A stretch of DNA of 64,000 bases from Anastrepha obliqua (lineage: Eukaryota > Arthropoda > Insecta > Diptera > Tephritidae): contig NC_072895.1 of the NCBI RefSeq assembly GCF_027943255.1, positions 79,486,001 to 79,550,000 on the forward strand, read 5' to 3'. Positions 19,845 to 31,700 of this stretch are shown in pieces. Under the pieces are notes generated by a model, which made no database searches, was not told the DNA's origin, and saw nothing but the letters and a program-made list of their open reading frames with translations. The number at the start of each line of letters is the position of its first letter. The stretch's first letter is position 1. A program made the position numbers and the translations under genes.

Positions 19845-21131
19845 ATGCCGCGCACTAAAGTTTCCAAATCCACTAAGCGGTTTCGCGAGACATCCCATTG
19901 TGAAGAGAAATTGCGGGAGTTCGAAGCTTCTTTCGATGGCTATATGCACACTTTGAAGGCAAAAGGCGAAACGCAAATCAAAGCCATTGCAGACAAACTA
20001 GATATGTTATTAATGCTCACAGATTCGAGTATTCTTCAATTGGTAATGGGTGATTTACTGACCTTCGTAAGTACCGAACGTAAATAATTCGTAACGCATT
20101 GATTTAATTTGAATTTTGGTATTCTAGAATTTGACAAAGCTCGAAGATTGCAAACAATTTGCTAATACTTTACCTACCAGTAACAACGGCACTCTTAAAA
20201 AAAAATCTACCAAACAATTAAACCCCAACGATGAAGGTAATTCTTAATTTTGGAAAGGATACAATTTTACAATGCATTTTTGCTTTGGTGACGGTTTCTG
20301 TTTATCTTAATGTTTTCTTTTTATATCTTTCGCTTTCACATTTTTGTACAATCTAAAAAATCTCGCACATTCGCATACCCACCACTCGTTCGCCATACAT
20401 TTTTCATACACTAATAAACTACATACAAAACAAAAATTGGTAAAAGGTTACCTTACAGAGGATAGCGCAAATGGCGGCAGTAACATTGGCGCCTCGACGT
20501 CAACCTTAACTGCGTACAGTCGGCCATCTGTAAAACAGCAGCCACAGCGTGGTCGTACTCCCGGGCCGTTAAGTTCAGCTCGTGCTCGACGCCCGCGTCG
20601 TAGTCGCTCAGTTTGCGATGACATAATGCACGTGTCGTCAGTTAAATCCGCAAAAAGTTCATCGAGTGTAATGGATACACATATTTCCCGCAGCAAAATG
20701 CGTACTCCGACAGCTTCGCGTTCCAAAGCCTTCAGTGCTGATCGCACGTCGCAATTGTGTGGGCAACAATTTCCTTCGACAACGTCGGTGCAATCGCCGG
20801 CGGCAGCATTTTTGCGTTGGCCTAAACCTGGCGAAGTGGTGTTATCCAAATGTGGAAGTCCAGTCGTAGCGCAAGTGTAATTACCAGTAGTGAGGGAAAT
20901 TAATATTTTCCATAATTAAAATTTATTCTTTATTGCAGCATGCCGGACAAATACGCAAATGTAAATATTCCTACACGGAATGGAGTATTTTCTTTACGCC
21001 CAAAGAAACTGGATGACTTGAAATCGGACATAATCGATGCAATCGATCAAGACACACTCAACCAAATACGAACATTGCACGATAACTTAAATATGATTAT
21101 GAAACTGGCAGATAGCTCAGTGCAGAAATAG
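19845..21131 (+). CDS. borr: Borealin, chromosomal passenger complex subunit
   Basis: Four plus-strand exons close in frame: 19845-20066, 20128-20236, 20447-20876 and 20939-21131 (954 nt, 317 aa). Borealin binds survivin and INCENP and helps to place Aurora B at centromeres and the spindle midzone. The N-terminus begins MPRTKVSKSTKRFRE and continues as a helical segment, the part that joins the INCENP-survivin bundle. The middle is Ser/Arg-rich and disordered with several SRS/RTP-type basic clusters. The C-terminus (GSPVVAQ.. to LNQIRTLHDNLNMIMKLADS) fits the borealin dimerisation domain. The third exon's acceptor is ambiguous: AAAAG at 20446 or CTTACAG at 20458, both in frame, four codons apart; the second has the better acceptor consensus. 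The start is the ATG followed by PRTK, as in fly relatives. Confidence 0.85.
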
Positions 21132-21836
21132 GGCAGTATAATCTATCTATTGGTCGCTTTTTATAATTCTTATTAATTTAATTTCTCTACAAAATATAAT
21201 TTTACATTAAACTTACATTACATTATTAAATTTTATATCGTGCTTTTATTTTTCTAGTTAAACCGAAGTTAATTTGGAAATAATGTATGTTGTTTATTGT
21301 ATGCAGATTATAGCACAACAAACTTTTGGCAATTCAAAAGAAAATAAACGCAAAAGGATTTATATCCTTGAGTATAAAATATTTATGAAAACCAGAATTC
21401 ACTCAGAACAAGGCTTTTGTTAAACCACTAACTAATAAAACGATTAGAGCTATATAGTTTTTTAAAATTAGATACAATTGTAAAACTTAAAAAAGTAATA
21501 AATATGTATTTATGTGCACATGTTTTAAAGTTTTGTTTGATTATATTTTGTATAAACGTTTTAGTCATAAAAATAATTCGATGTACTAAAAATAAAAATA
21601 AAATGGTAAAATTTATATAAATAGCTTTCTAGAGAGGAGCAAAAGAGAAGTGACGAGGAACAATCGTGCGATGCGCAGATGATCTGTTTGGAATAAAATA
21701 CTCGTATGACGCTTTGTCGTTTATTTCCCTGTATGTTGTTGAATCAAATCTATAGGGTGGCGGCCATAAAAGAGCGATTGGAAATGGAATTTAAATAAAT
21801 CAACCATGGTGAAATACCATGAAATTGAATCTGGTT
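21132..21836. other. borr 3' region and spacer
   Basis: AT-rich, with an ATTAAA near 21205 and an AATAAA at 21343-21348 that could serve borr. No gene is seen. Confidence 0.4.
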
Positions 21837-22172
21837 TCATTTTGAAGCCACATTTATGCCATTAAGTATGGTATAGTACCACATTGAAATGCACGCCTCT
21901 GTTTCGCTTAATATGTGCGGCGTTATTTCGGCAATAGTGTCTCGAATGTTGGCCTTGGGTTGTTGTAGCAGTTTACTAAGCCCTGCTAGTGCGGTGTAGT
22001 CACCCATCGCATTGTTTAACTCATCTAACGGTATGCCAAGGAAGCGTGCTGTATCTACGGGTTCAGTATCACCCAAGTAGAAATTGATTGCTAAGCATTT
22101 TGCTGCGCCACTTGTATGGCAAGCAGCGTCGTTTTGTTGGCTCAAAAAACTCTCAGGTACGCGAATTGACAA
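21837..22172 (-). pseudogene. mariner fragment containing a LINE 3' fragment
   Basis: The minus-strand frame opens with SQQNDAACHTSGAA (compare QQDGATCHTA of mariner). It then switches to DTARFLGIPLDELNNAMGD..LAGLSKLLQQP, the C-terminal end of the LINE at 11445-12617 and its 3' flank. It then returns to mariner sequence KANIRDTIAEITPHILSE. About 120 bp of LINE 3' end (about 21955-22075) therefore sits inside a mariner copy. Confidence 0.6.
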
Positions 22173-22564
22173 ATAATTAATTCCTAATAATAAATATATT
22201 TATACGAAAATCAGAGTCTTAAAAAAGTGTGAAATGTAAAATATTTAAAGGGGTAACTGTATGAGCCAAAATAAGCATTATTAAACAGTGCTCCGTAAAC
22301 GAATGGTTTTGGATATATGACAAGTTACTACATATTTTCTGAAACATTTATTTCCTATCATTTACTTATTTACAACAACGATCAAACGCACAAAGCAAAA
22401 CTAAAAAACAAAGTTTCACGAGATCTTCAAAGTGCCTCTCGTTCATTTCCATTTAGTAAGAAATCTTTGTCTAAAATATATTCGAACTTTTTCTAAAACT
22501 CTCTCAGTTGCTAGATTTTGTTGTATTTTTTTATTAATTCGTAACTTCAGCTCTTCAAGGTGTC

Positions 22565-23080
22565 TACAGGATTACCATATTACTAAACTCCTCAAATAGC
22601 CCCAAAGAAGTAAATATAGTGGGATTAAGTCTGACGATGTTGCAGGCCCATCTACGTGGAAAAGTTTGGAGTAAAAACTCTCTAACACCAATCGAAAAAC
22701 GAACTGGATCATTGTGATGCTAGAACCATATTTGTTGCTTTTGGTCCGAATAATGTCGTCGATTGTATTCTGCAGAAAGTTTGAGTAATCAGCGCCTGTT
22801 AATCGGTATAGCAAAACAACGGAACCCTGAAATCTATCTCCTACAATATCCATCCAAATCTCTAAAGAAAAATGTATTTGATGTCCAGATTCCATTAGTT
22901 CATAGGAATTTTCGTCTGTCCAAACATGCGTATTATGAAAATTAATAACTCCATTTCGTACGAACGCAGAGTCAATGGTAAAAATGCAAGAAGTCTGACA
23001 GGTCAAGCATCATTGTATAAAAACCAGCGGCAATAGTCCAAAGGTGCTTAATATTCAAGTGGAGTGCTTGGATAGATGAA
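22565..23080 (-). pseudogene. mariner/Tc1-type transposase catalytic-domain fragment
   Basis: The minus-strand frame contains HNTHVWTDENSYE, with the first catalytic Asp-type position, followed by FSLEIWMDIVGDRFQGSVVL and RLTGADYSNFLQNTIDDI. This is a well-known pattern of insect mariner-like transposases. Flanking frames are broken and no inverted repeats were found. Confidence 0.7.
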
Positions 23081-23268
23081 AAGTGGTAAGTCTAAAAAAT
23101 TATTTTTTTTTCTTTTCAAAAGTCCACATATTCGTAAAAATAAGAGAAAAGCTCCAACAAAAATGAAAATTTCTAATTTTTGTAAAAATAGAAAAGATTC
23201 GAAAAATACGCACAATATTTAAATTTTTTGCAAAATGTGAATTAGAAGTGAAATAATCATATCTCACA

Positions 23269-23340
23269 AGGTTCTACCGAGATTTGAACTCGGATCGCTG
23301 GATTCAAAGTCCAGAGTGCTAACCATTACACCATAGAACC
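23269..23340 (-). tRNA. tRNA-Gln (anticodon TTG)
   Basis: On the minus strand GGTTCTATGGTGTAATGGTT opens a full cloverleaf. The 7-bp acceptor stem is GGTTCTA/TAGAACC. The anticodon loop CTTTGAA gives anticodon TTG (reads CAA, Gln). The T arm is CGAGTTCAAATCTCG and the discriminator is T. There is no intron. The internal A and B boxes are intact. Confidence 0.97.
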
Positions 23341-23602
23341 ATTTAATAACACTCATCTTAATGTTGTATTTAACAGATAACGTCAACAACATTTCCAATA
23401 ACATTTCTTTATTTTTCTGTTAACCTTTACAGTTCTTTGTTATTTGTTATTTGCATTAACATTCTCTGGTATACGAGTATGTATACATTGTATACTTTAT
23501 TGTCTTAATTAATGTATACTGCAATTTTGGGAAATGAACTAATATAATAAACTAGTGAAGTCAGAGATTTTCTATACAATAGCAAGCCTCATAAATAATA
23601 AA

Positions 23603-24119
23603 TCAACTGAAGACAAATTCTCTACTGAAATGGAATAACCCAAAATAATTGGAAAATATTTACTTTATATTTACTTTATTTTAAAATTTGTGTGAAGTTA
23701 TTGCTCCATGAAAAAGCTCCTCATAAAAATATCTGCCGTTCGGAGTCAACTGAAGACAAATTCTCTACTGAAATGGAATAACCCAAAATAATTGGAAAAT
23801 ATTTACTTTATTCTAAAATTTGTGTGAAGTTATTGCTCCATGAAAAAGCTCCTCATAAAAATATCTGCCGTTCGGAGTCAACTGAAGACAAATTCTCTAC
23901 TGAAATGGAATAACCCAAAATAATTGGAAAATATTTACTTTATATTTACTTTATTTTAAAATTTGTGTGAAGTTATTGCTCCATGAAAAAGCTCCTCATA
24001 AAAATATCTGCCGTTCGGAGTCAACTGAAGACAAATTCTCTATTGAAATGGAATAACCCAAAATAATTGGAAAATATTTACTTTATATTTACTTTACTTT
24101 AAAATTTGTGTGAAGTTTT
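23603..24119 (+). repeat. Tandem array, 132/143-bp unit, about 3.7 copies
   Basis: Units start with TCAACTGAAGACAAATTCTC at 23603, 23746, 23878 and 24021 (143, 132, 143 bp, then a partial). The 132-bp unit lacks one 11-bp repeat (TTTATATTTAC) that itself is a short duplication in the longer units. Each full unit contains GAAAAAGCTCCTCATAAAAA then TATCTGCCGTTCGGAGTC, a piece of the SINE-A body in inverted orientation. The units are almost identical. Confidence 0.9.
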
Positions 24120-24950
24120 TGAATCAGTAGTCAAATGTGGTAGGGGTGTTAGGTGGAGTACATCTTTTTGGGGGTTGGAAGTGTGCGGGGTACCTTCACA
24201 TGCCGGGTGAAGAGAATTCGCCTAAAATTTGTAGCAAACAAATAACTGTGTAAGTTTCTCTAGTGGTAGAGTTGCGACATGACCACATTTTCCCAAAAAA
24301 CTGGCGAGCATTTGCTTTGAGATGCTTCTTCCACGAAAAACTTTTCCTGGATTAAGCTCGTCTTGGTCGATTGCTCTTTCGTTTCTAGCTCATATGCATT
24401 TAACCTAGATGCGTCCCCTGTTACGACATTTTAGACGTGCTTGCAATCACCACGGCTGAATTTCTTCAAAATTTCTTTACACCAATCGACACTAGTCCTT
24501 TTTGGAGCAATTGTCAATTTATTTCGTATAAAACGAGAAAAAATCTTTGTGACGACCAAATGTTCATGCAATATTGAATGTATTCCTCAATCTCACGATA
24601 TGTCACATGACAATCTTACGTTAACAATCCATACGGCATCGATTGTTTCCGGCACAACAACCGTTTTGGACGGCCTTCATGAAATTCATTCTGCAAGGAT
24701 CGCCGGCCACGTGTTGGAATTTGGTTTATCAGTATTTTACAGTGTCTAGGTGTAGTGTAGGAGATGTATTTTTCAACTCCAAAAAAAAAAAAACAACACG
24801 AATAAAGCTCGTACAGGTTATATGTAAGTTTATGTTAAAAAATATAATAACTGTTCGATCAAAATATCGCATTACACGAGGCGTTGCAAAGGCGTAATTA
24901 TTATTATTATTTTATTGTTTTCATTATTTCATATATATATATTATATATA

Positions 24951-25260
24951 TACATATGTATATAACTGGCGCGTACACCCTTTTTGGGTGGCGCGTACAC
25001 CTATTTGTGGAGTGCGTCTTGATGTTGTTCCACAAATAGAGGGACCTACAGTTTCAAGCCGACTCCGAACGGCAGCTATTTTTATGAGGAGCTTTTTTAT
25101 GGCAGAAAACACTAGGAGGTTTGCCATTGCCTGCCGAGGGGCGACCGCTATTAGAAAAATGTTTTTCTTAATTTTGGTTTCTCACCGAGATTCCAACCAA
25201 CGTTCTATGTATGAATCCCGAATGGTAGTCACGCACCAACCCATTCGGCTACGGTGGCCG
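24951..25260 (-). mobile_element. SINE-A, full length
   Basis: The minus strand starts GGCCACCGTAGCCGAATGGG, has a B-box-like segment (GGTTGGAATCTCGGTGAG), the conserved body (GCCGTTCGGAGTCGGCTTGA, TGGAACAACATCAAGACGCA) and ends GGCGCGTACACC..GCGCCAGTTATATAC plus a TA-rich tail. The tRNA-like head with a non-tRNA body and simple 3' tail defines a tRNA-derived SINE. A short GGTGGCGCGTACACC duplication near the 3' end is specific to this copy. Confidence 0.8.
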
Positions 25261-25360
25261 CTGTTTTCATTATGGGGAGCGAAATATAAAATGCAACCCT
25301 AGTAATAATTCTGTATACCTTAGAAATATAGATTAACCGTAAAAGGATAAAGAAACGATG

Positions 25361-26290
25361 TAACGGGTGATTTTTTAGCTATTATCTTTTTAAACAGTTG
25401 GTCTAACCAGCTGACGCACGTTTCGTGTTTTGTTTCACTGTCAAACATCTTCAGTTTGGTCTATAATTTAACCATGAATCGTCTTACAAACGAACAACGC
25501 TTGCAAATCATTGAATTTTATTTTAAAAATGCGTGTTCCGTTAAGAAAGTTTATCGCGCGAAAAATTATGTTCAGCAACGAAGCTCATTTTTGGATCAAT
25601 GGGTACGTAAATAAGCAGAATTGTCGATTTTGGAGAGAAGATAAGCCAGAAGAATTGCAAAAGCTACCAATGTATCCAGAAAAGGTCACAGTTTGGTGCG
25701 GTTTATGGGCTGGAGGTATCATTGGACCGTACTTCTTCAAAGATGCTGCGAATCGTAACGTAACTGTGATTGTTGAGCGGTACCGTGAAATGATATCCAA
25801 CTTTTTTTTTTGCCCAAAATGCAAAAACTTGACTTGCATGACACATGGTTTCAGTACATGCCACGCAGCACGCGTAACAATGGACTTGTTGAGAGGCGAG
25901 TTCGGTGAACCTTTTATTTCACGTTCGGGACCTGTCAATTGGCCACCCAGATCGTGAGATATAACGCCTTTAGATTATTTTTTGTGGGGTTATGTTGACG
26001 CTCATGTCTATTCAGACAAGCCTGCTTCGATTAACGCATTGGAAGACAACATTATAGCATTTATATGGGAGATACCGGCCGAAACATTGGAAAGAGTATG
26101 CCAAAATTGGACTAAGCGGATGGACCATTTGAAGCGCAATCGTGGTCAACATTTGCATGAAATAATCTTCAAACATTAAATTATGTGGTGTGTACTATCG
26201 ATTTAAATACAAATTTCATGTATTTTTCTGAATTTTACGTGTGTGTTTTTGAAAAACTTTTCTATAATTCTTAAAAAATCACCCTTTATA
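25361..26290 (+). mobile_element. mariner element, complete ends, deleted and frameshifted
   Basis: The ends are inverted repeats GGGTGATTTTTTA, at about 25365-25377 and about 26273-26285. The transposase starts at 25474 (MNRLTNEQRLQIIEFYF) and then jumps by deletion to the catalytic region KIMFSNEAHFWINGYVNKQN (about 25568), where Asp is expected but the sequence reads SNEAHF. Further on, PEKVTVWCGLWAGGIIGPYF, then CHAARVTMDLL, PLDYFLWGYV and the tail HLHEIIFKH (stop 26177-26179) are readable in different frames. The N-terminal helix-turn-helix region is mostly lost. It cannot encode an active enzyme but keeps both ends. Confidence 0.8.
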
Positions 26291-26395
26291 TATAGTAAAA
26301 AAATTGAATCATACAATAACCAGAGAAATAAATTCTCAATCAACTATGTATGTAAATGAAAGATAGCAAAAATTTGGAGGAGAGTAAATCACCCA

Positions 26396-26467
26396 AGGTT
26401 CTACCGAGATTTGAACTCGGATCGCTGGATTCAAAGTCCAGAGTGCTAACCATTACACCATAGAACC
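26396..26467 (-). tRNA. tRNA-Gln (anticodon TTG), second identical copy
   Basis: All 72 bases match the tRNA at 23269-23340. On the minus strand a TTTTT run follows about 20 bases after the 3' end and can serve as Pol III terminator. The flanks are unrelated to those of the first copy beyond a few bases. Confidence 0.97.
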
Positions 26468-26989
26468 ACAAAATTATTTTCTCAACTTTTACTTATTTCA
26501 TCAATTTCATCTCTTTCACTCTCACTCAACTCAATGAACTCACACTCACTGAAGTCAACGTTAGCAGCAGCTAGCGGCAAGTTAACAGAACTGAGTGTAG
26601 ACGAGGGAAACTATCTCTTTTTAGTTCTGTAGACAAAAGGCATTGACTAACTTACATACAATATCAACGAAATAAATCCCATATATGGTAATTTCGATGG
26701 ACGAAATGTCATCCATAGTTAATAGTAGCTTATTTAAAACGCTATTAAGAGGAAAATTCATGTTTGCCTTAAGTCGGATTTATAAGTTATTATAGTATAG
26801 TATAGTATTTATGCATAAATATGTATCCTTATAGGATTGGAGTGAGCTATTTTTGATTATATGTACATTTACATTCGTACTTACCTACATACCATATACA
26901 GCTAAGGCTAAACAGATAGCCCCCTTTCCCATAATAACATATAATGATGATTATTTTTACTCGATAACCTAATAAAACAGTTATTTTTG

Positions 26990-27845
26990 TGCAAATGTAT
27001 TTTTTTATTTCAGTTTTAATTAGTATTTCTGTTAACTTTTGTCATCTCTCACCGTGTACCGTGCTTCCTGCCCTCCTTGCCATAGTTCATTGACCTTTTT
27101 TTTTTGCCTAATCTTAACCTTCATATCGTTCCACAGATTTACAATGGGGTTAAGATTGGGACTATGTGCTGGCCCATTCAGAAATGCAATGTTTTCTTTG
27201 TAAAGCCAATTTTTCAGCGCTTATCCGGTATGCTTAGGGTCGTTATCATGCAAGAGTAACCAGTTCATTGGCATGGACTCGATGGAATATGGCCCCATCA
27301 AATTTTTGAAGACATCAAGAAAAGCAAACTATCCATATTGCTATTTATATGCACTATCGATCCAACTTCATTTCAAGAAAATGATCCCCAAACTTTCAAG
27401 TTATCCCCCCGTGCTTTACGGTCTTTGTTGTGTACCGAGAATTCCTCTCTTGGTTTTTTCACGATGAACTAAAATCCGGATCAATCATATATATTTGAGT
27501 AAAAAGTATTCTTTTCCAGAATTGTATGTCTCTGATTATATGGGCATTTGTGAAAGACAAAAGTGTCTTGGAATATTTTTTTTGACAGTAGTGATTTCTT
27601 CTGCTGAAACGCCCATACAATTTATTTTCATTGAGGTGTCTTCGCACAAGTCTGCTGGAAATATTCAAGCTTTATTCCTCATTTATTTCTAGCGTTATCG
27701 CTCGAGGGAACCTTAAAGGATCACGCTTGTTTTTCTTAACGATGACCTTGTCCTGTTGAATTGTAGTCTTTCGCCCAGCCCCTTTCGAACTTACTTTATT
27801 TTAAGCATATTTTTGTCTGTACTGTCTGTTTGCGATCAATTTAAA
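26990..27845 (-). pseudogene. Tc1-like transposase, degenerate
   Basis: Reading the minus strand from 27.84 kb down: ISSRLVRRHLNENKLYGR (second helix-turn-helix end), then FTNAHIIRDIQFWKRILFTQ with DIQFWKRILFTDES-type sequence (first catalytic region damaged). Near 27255 LLLHDNDPKHT-type sequence with the second Asp and near 27160 NGPA.SPNLNPI-type sequence with the third acidic position region (NLW) can be read across frame breaks. The Tc1 family is assigned from these motifs. Confidence 0.7.
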
Positions 27846-27894
27846 GGTATCGGATTTTAAATCGAAATAAAACAACGAAAATTCAAATTGATTT

Positions 27895-28760
27895 GGTAAT
27901 CTTTATTATTTTTGTGTAGAACCATTCATAACATTTACTTTCAAATGTTGGCCACAACTAAGCCATAATTCGGCTATACGTAAACACCAATGACTCGCTG
28001 GAGGACTTCGGTAATGTGGGCTTCCAGTGCCTCAATCGAAGCTGGTTTATCCACAAAACATTTATACTTTAATACCCCCACAAAAAAGTCCAAAGCTGTG
28101 ATTTGAACGATCTTGGTGGTCAATCCATTAGTCCGAGAAGAGAGATAAATTGCCTACCGAAACGACGACGGAGTAAATTCATTATTTTACGGACTGTATG
28201 GCACTGGATTGGAACCCGCAAGGGCGCAGAGGTCGCGGTCGATGTTGCGCGAACTAGCAGATGCCGACGTCTCATGGGATGGTGCAAAAACAACGTGTAT
28301 GATGGAAGAGCCTTGTCGAAGCCCTATGCTCCCGAGAGGAGTGAACAAGAAAAAAAAGCAAGTAGCGCCGTCTTGTTTGAACCAAATGCTGTGGAGATCA
28401 CGCTATAACATTCGCCGTTCACTGTTACATTGGCGCCAGCCTCGCCTTTGAAAAAAAACGAGCCCCTAGGCCGCATCAAATATTGTTTTCAATGGATGTA
28501 ATGGCTGTTCTTGAATGGCTTCGGCTGGCTCTTCAGCCCAAATACGTCAATTTTGCATATTGACGTAGCCATTCAGCGTATTCGCTGAACAAAATACGGC
28601 TCCCAAAATACGTATTTTCGGAGAGTTTTTCAAGAGCTTACCGACTGAAATTATGACGCTTTGGAAGATCGGCCGGTTTCAAATCTTGGACTAGCTCTAT
28701 TTTATACGCTTTCAATCGTACCAGAAATTTAAAATAGTACAAATGTGTCATAAATGTCAT
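27895..28760 (-). pseudogene. mariner-like element remnant
   Basis: The minus strand encodes a VDKPASIEALE-type block near 28050, followed by a typical mariner C-terminal region and 3' end at about 27900. The remaining 600 bp show short mariner-like blocks with stops. The element is heavily decayed. Confidence 0.5.
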
Positions 28761-31700
28761 AATTGTTAGACCCGTGACTTTTTAACCCATGTGTTATATA
28801 ATATTAAATATGCCAAACTTATAGATATCTATTAATTGAAAATGAGGTATGTAATTAAATGTGAAAATAAATTTTATGCAATTAGTAATTGTAAAACAGC
28901 TAAGTCAGACCTTTTGTATGATGAACTAGTTTAGCAAATATCGTAAATAATAAAAAAGCAAATTGCACCAAAATTAAAGAAAAAAAAATTAACAATTAAA
29001 AATCATACTCGTATAAGATGGACCAGTATCGATAAGGGGAAAACATATTGTTAATAATCATAAATTAAATAAAATAAATACTTACCATACTATATTTTTA
29101 GAATTTATTCATTCCGTTGAAAATTAATTATTTCATTCACATTAATTGCAAATATCAGACAATATCTCACATTTATTTTATTATTATTGATTTTGATTCC
29201 TGTTTCATAATTGATACATGTGAACCTGCTTAAAAATCCCTCCTCCATTAATACAATAATTTAATTAGACAAAGCATTTTATGAAGTATTTTTGATTATT
29301 TATTTTGCTTTTAACAATCTATTTGTGGTGGTGGTGTTGGTTACTTAGTCGTTAAAAATTACAGTTATAAAGAAGTTTGTATTTTATTTTTAAGATTATG
29401 TCGTGTTTTGACGCTTAAAAGATCACCAAAGTTACTGAATTCCCATATTTCGTTCGAGCACACAACTCATACATCAAATATGTATGTATGTGGATGTGTG
29501 AAATCATGTCTTTTTGTGTGTGTGAAAATGCCAACATACCTAAAAATGTGTCTGTTATTTTACTTTTAAAACTAAGTACATACATTTATATCAATTACAA
29601 TTATTGGTTTTTGTGTACTTTTCTTCTTTTAAAATTGTTATTTTTTATGATTAATCATAATTGTATCCATTACATATGTATGTGTGAGTGTGGAAAACAT
29701 AGTATACTATAATAGTACTCACAGATTTCCGTAGACGTATTAACATACATGCACATACATATACTCGTACGTTTACTCTTCTTGAATAAGCATAAGTTTC
29801 CGAATATGTTACTTATTTGCGTCTGTATGCATGTATGTATGTACATATATTTGAATGAATGTGTAAATATAATATTTATTGTATACGTAAATGATTAATT
29901 AATTTAAGATTATTTCTATTCCCGGCATAAATTTACGAAAAATACACCTGTGGTGTACATATGTATGTCAGTGTGTACATATACATATTCGTAAAAATTT
30001 ACATATGTAAGTGCGCGCAAGTGTGGCAAGTCCGATAGTCATATTTGATATTTGAAATGGACGACATACATAGATCGTACATTTTACAGATATTAAAAAA
30101 TCTACAGATTCACACATCGTAACGAGGTTTTGGATATAATAATTTTTCAAAATATTCATGTCAATAAGCATAACTCTTAAAAAAATTTGTATTTACACGG
30201 TTTATCATAAATTTTAAGTAAAAAAACATCGCTTGCCTCATAGTATTTCATCTAGAACAAGATCTATGGACAAAATATATCTACTCATAAGTTTATTTTT
30301 AAAAAATGGTAATTAACAGAATTGTAGTTAACAATTTGTAGGTTTTAAGTTTTTGGTTCCTCGAATGTTTTTTTCCTATTCCGTATATGCTTGGATATAA
30401 AAAAGATCAGCAAGAGAGCAACGGAAACACTGCCGCTAAATTTTTGGCAACCTTGAAATTATTGCTCACTCCAGAGAACGCACTTACACTTTTCAAGCGG
30501 TTTGAGGGTTTATTAAAAACATTATTTTAGGTTTCGAAAAAATTGAACATAATTCAACAAGATATCAAAATTTCTAATATAGAAGCTGTGCAGCCTTCGA
30601 AAAAGCCCAGAAAGCATTATGCCAAAAAGCACTCACGCATTGCCAGCGGTTTCCGATTCTCGTTACTTATTGCAGAGATCCCTAATAAGACACTTGGAAA
30701 ATTGTATTCCCAAAGCTAGCAATAGTTATTAGTAATAAGATAGAGATAGTAATAGGGATCGGATTTTTATTTCGGATTATCGGATTATTATTTTATTTAA
30801 ATTGAATATTTCATTATGATGAGTTTCTACCTAGATGCGAACTTCATGTGATGTTAAACAAAAATATGCACTTGCATAAGAATCCGATGTCTAGTTATTA
30901 CTATGAGAATAATATTATTTATCCGATATGTAATTCTTCTTGCTAATTATCGTTTTGGAACCGTAACACTTTTATAGAAAACCACTGCTAAAAAATTTTG
31001 TCCATCTAAGTTGTTCTCTACTGCGACAAAATACTAAAAAAACGCGAAAAAACCGTATGAAAAACAGTTGCACAATTTGACATTTCTTAAAATTTTTGTC
31101 AAACATTTTTGTGATATACATAAAGAGTTTGGTTGAGAGGGTCGAGAAGTGGTCGAGATGCAATTTTTTGTAATGTGTTTTTATTTTATTAATTATTATT
31201 TTGAACTTAAGATGTTTGCAAACATTAATGCAAGATAATATTACGAAATTATAACTTTTAACAAATACCGTTAGTTTGGTTGGTCTTGCGACCATGATAC
31301 GTAATTGCAAAATTGATTGCATGCCACAGTCAGTGCAGGCAATTACATTGTAATATTGAATAAATTTGATGTTTGACATTTTAGGTTTTTGCATTAAGTA
31401 TACCAGAATTTGAGCGAATGAGAGATTTGCGCAAAGCGTATAAATCTAAATGTTTTTCTTAGGCTAAAGTAAAGGCGAAATAAATACATTTCGTTAATAT
31501 TAGTGTTAGATGTGTGTAGGTACATAAATACATCAGTATGTGTCGAAAAACTTTTTCAAACTCGTCAACATAAAACAAATATGCTACATATGTTGTATTT
31601 GCAAACTTTTAAGACGCAGTGTAATTCGTGAATCGTCTGTACCGCGTGCACTCTTTCGCTAAATGATTATATTTATGTACATATGTGTATATTTGTATAC

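Noticed and set aside
20448..20849. 133-codon minus-strand open frame over borealin exon 3
   Set aside because: It is antisense to the borealin exon, which is supported by splice phase and conserved flanking exons.
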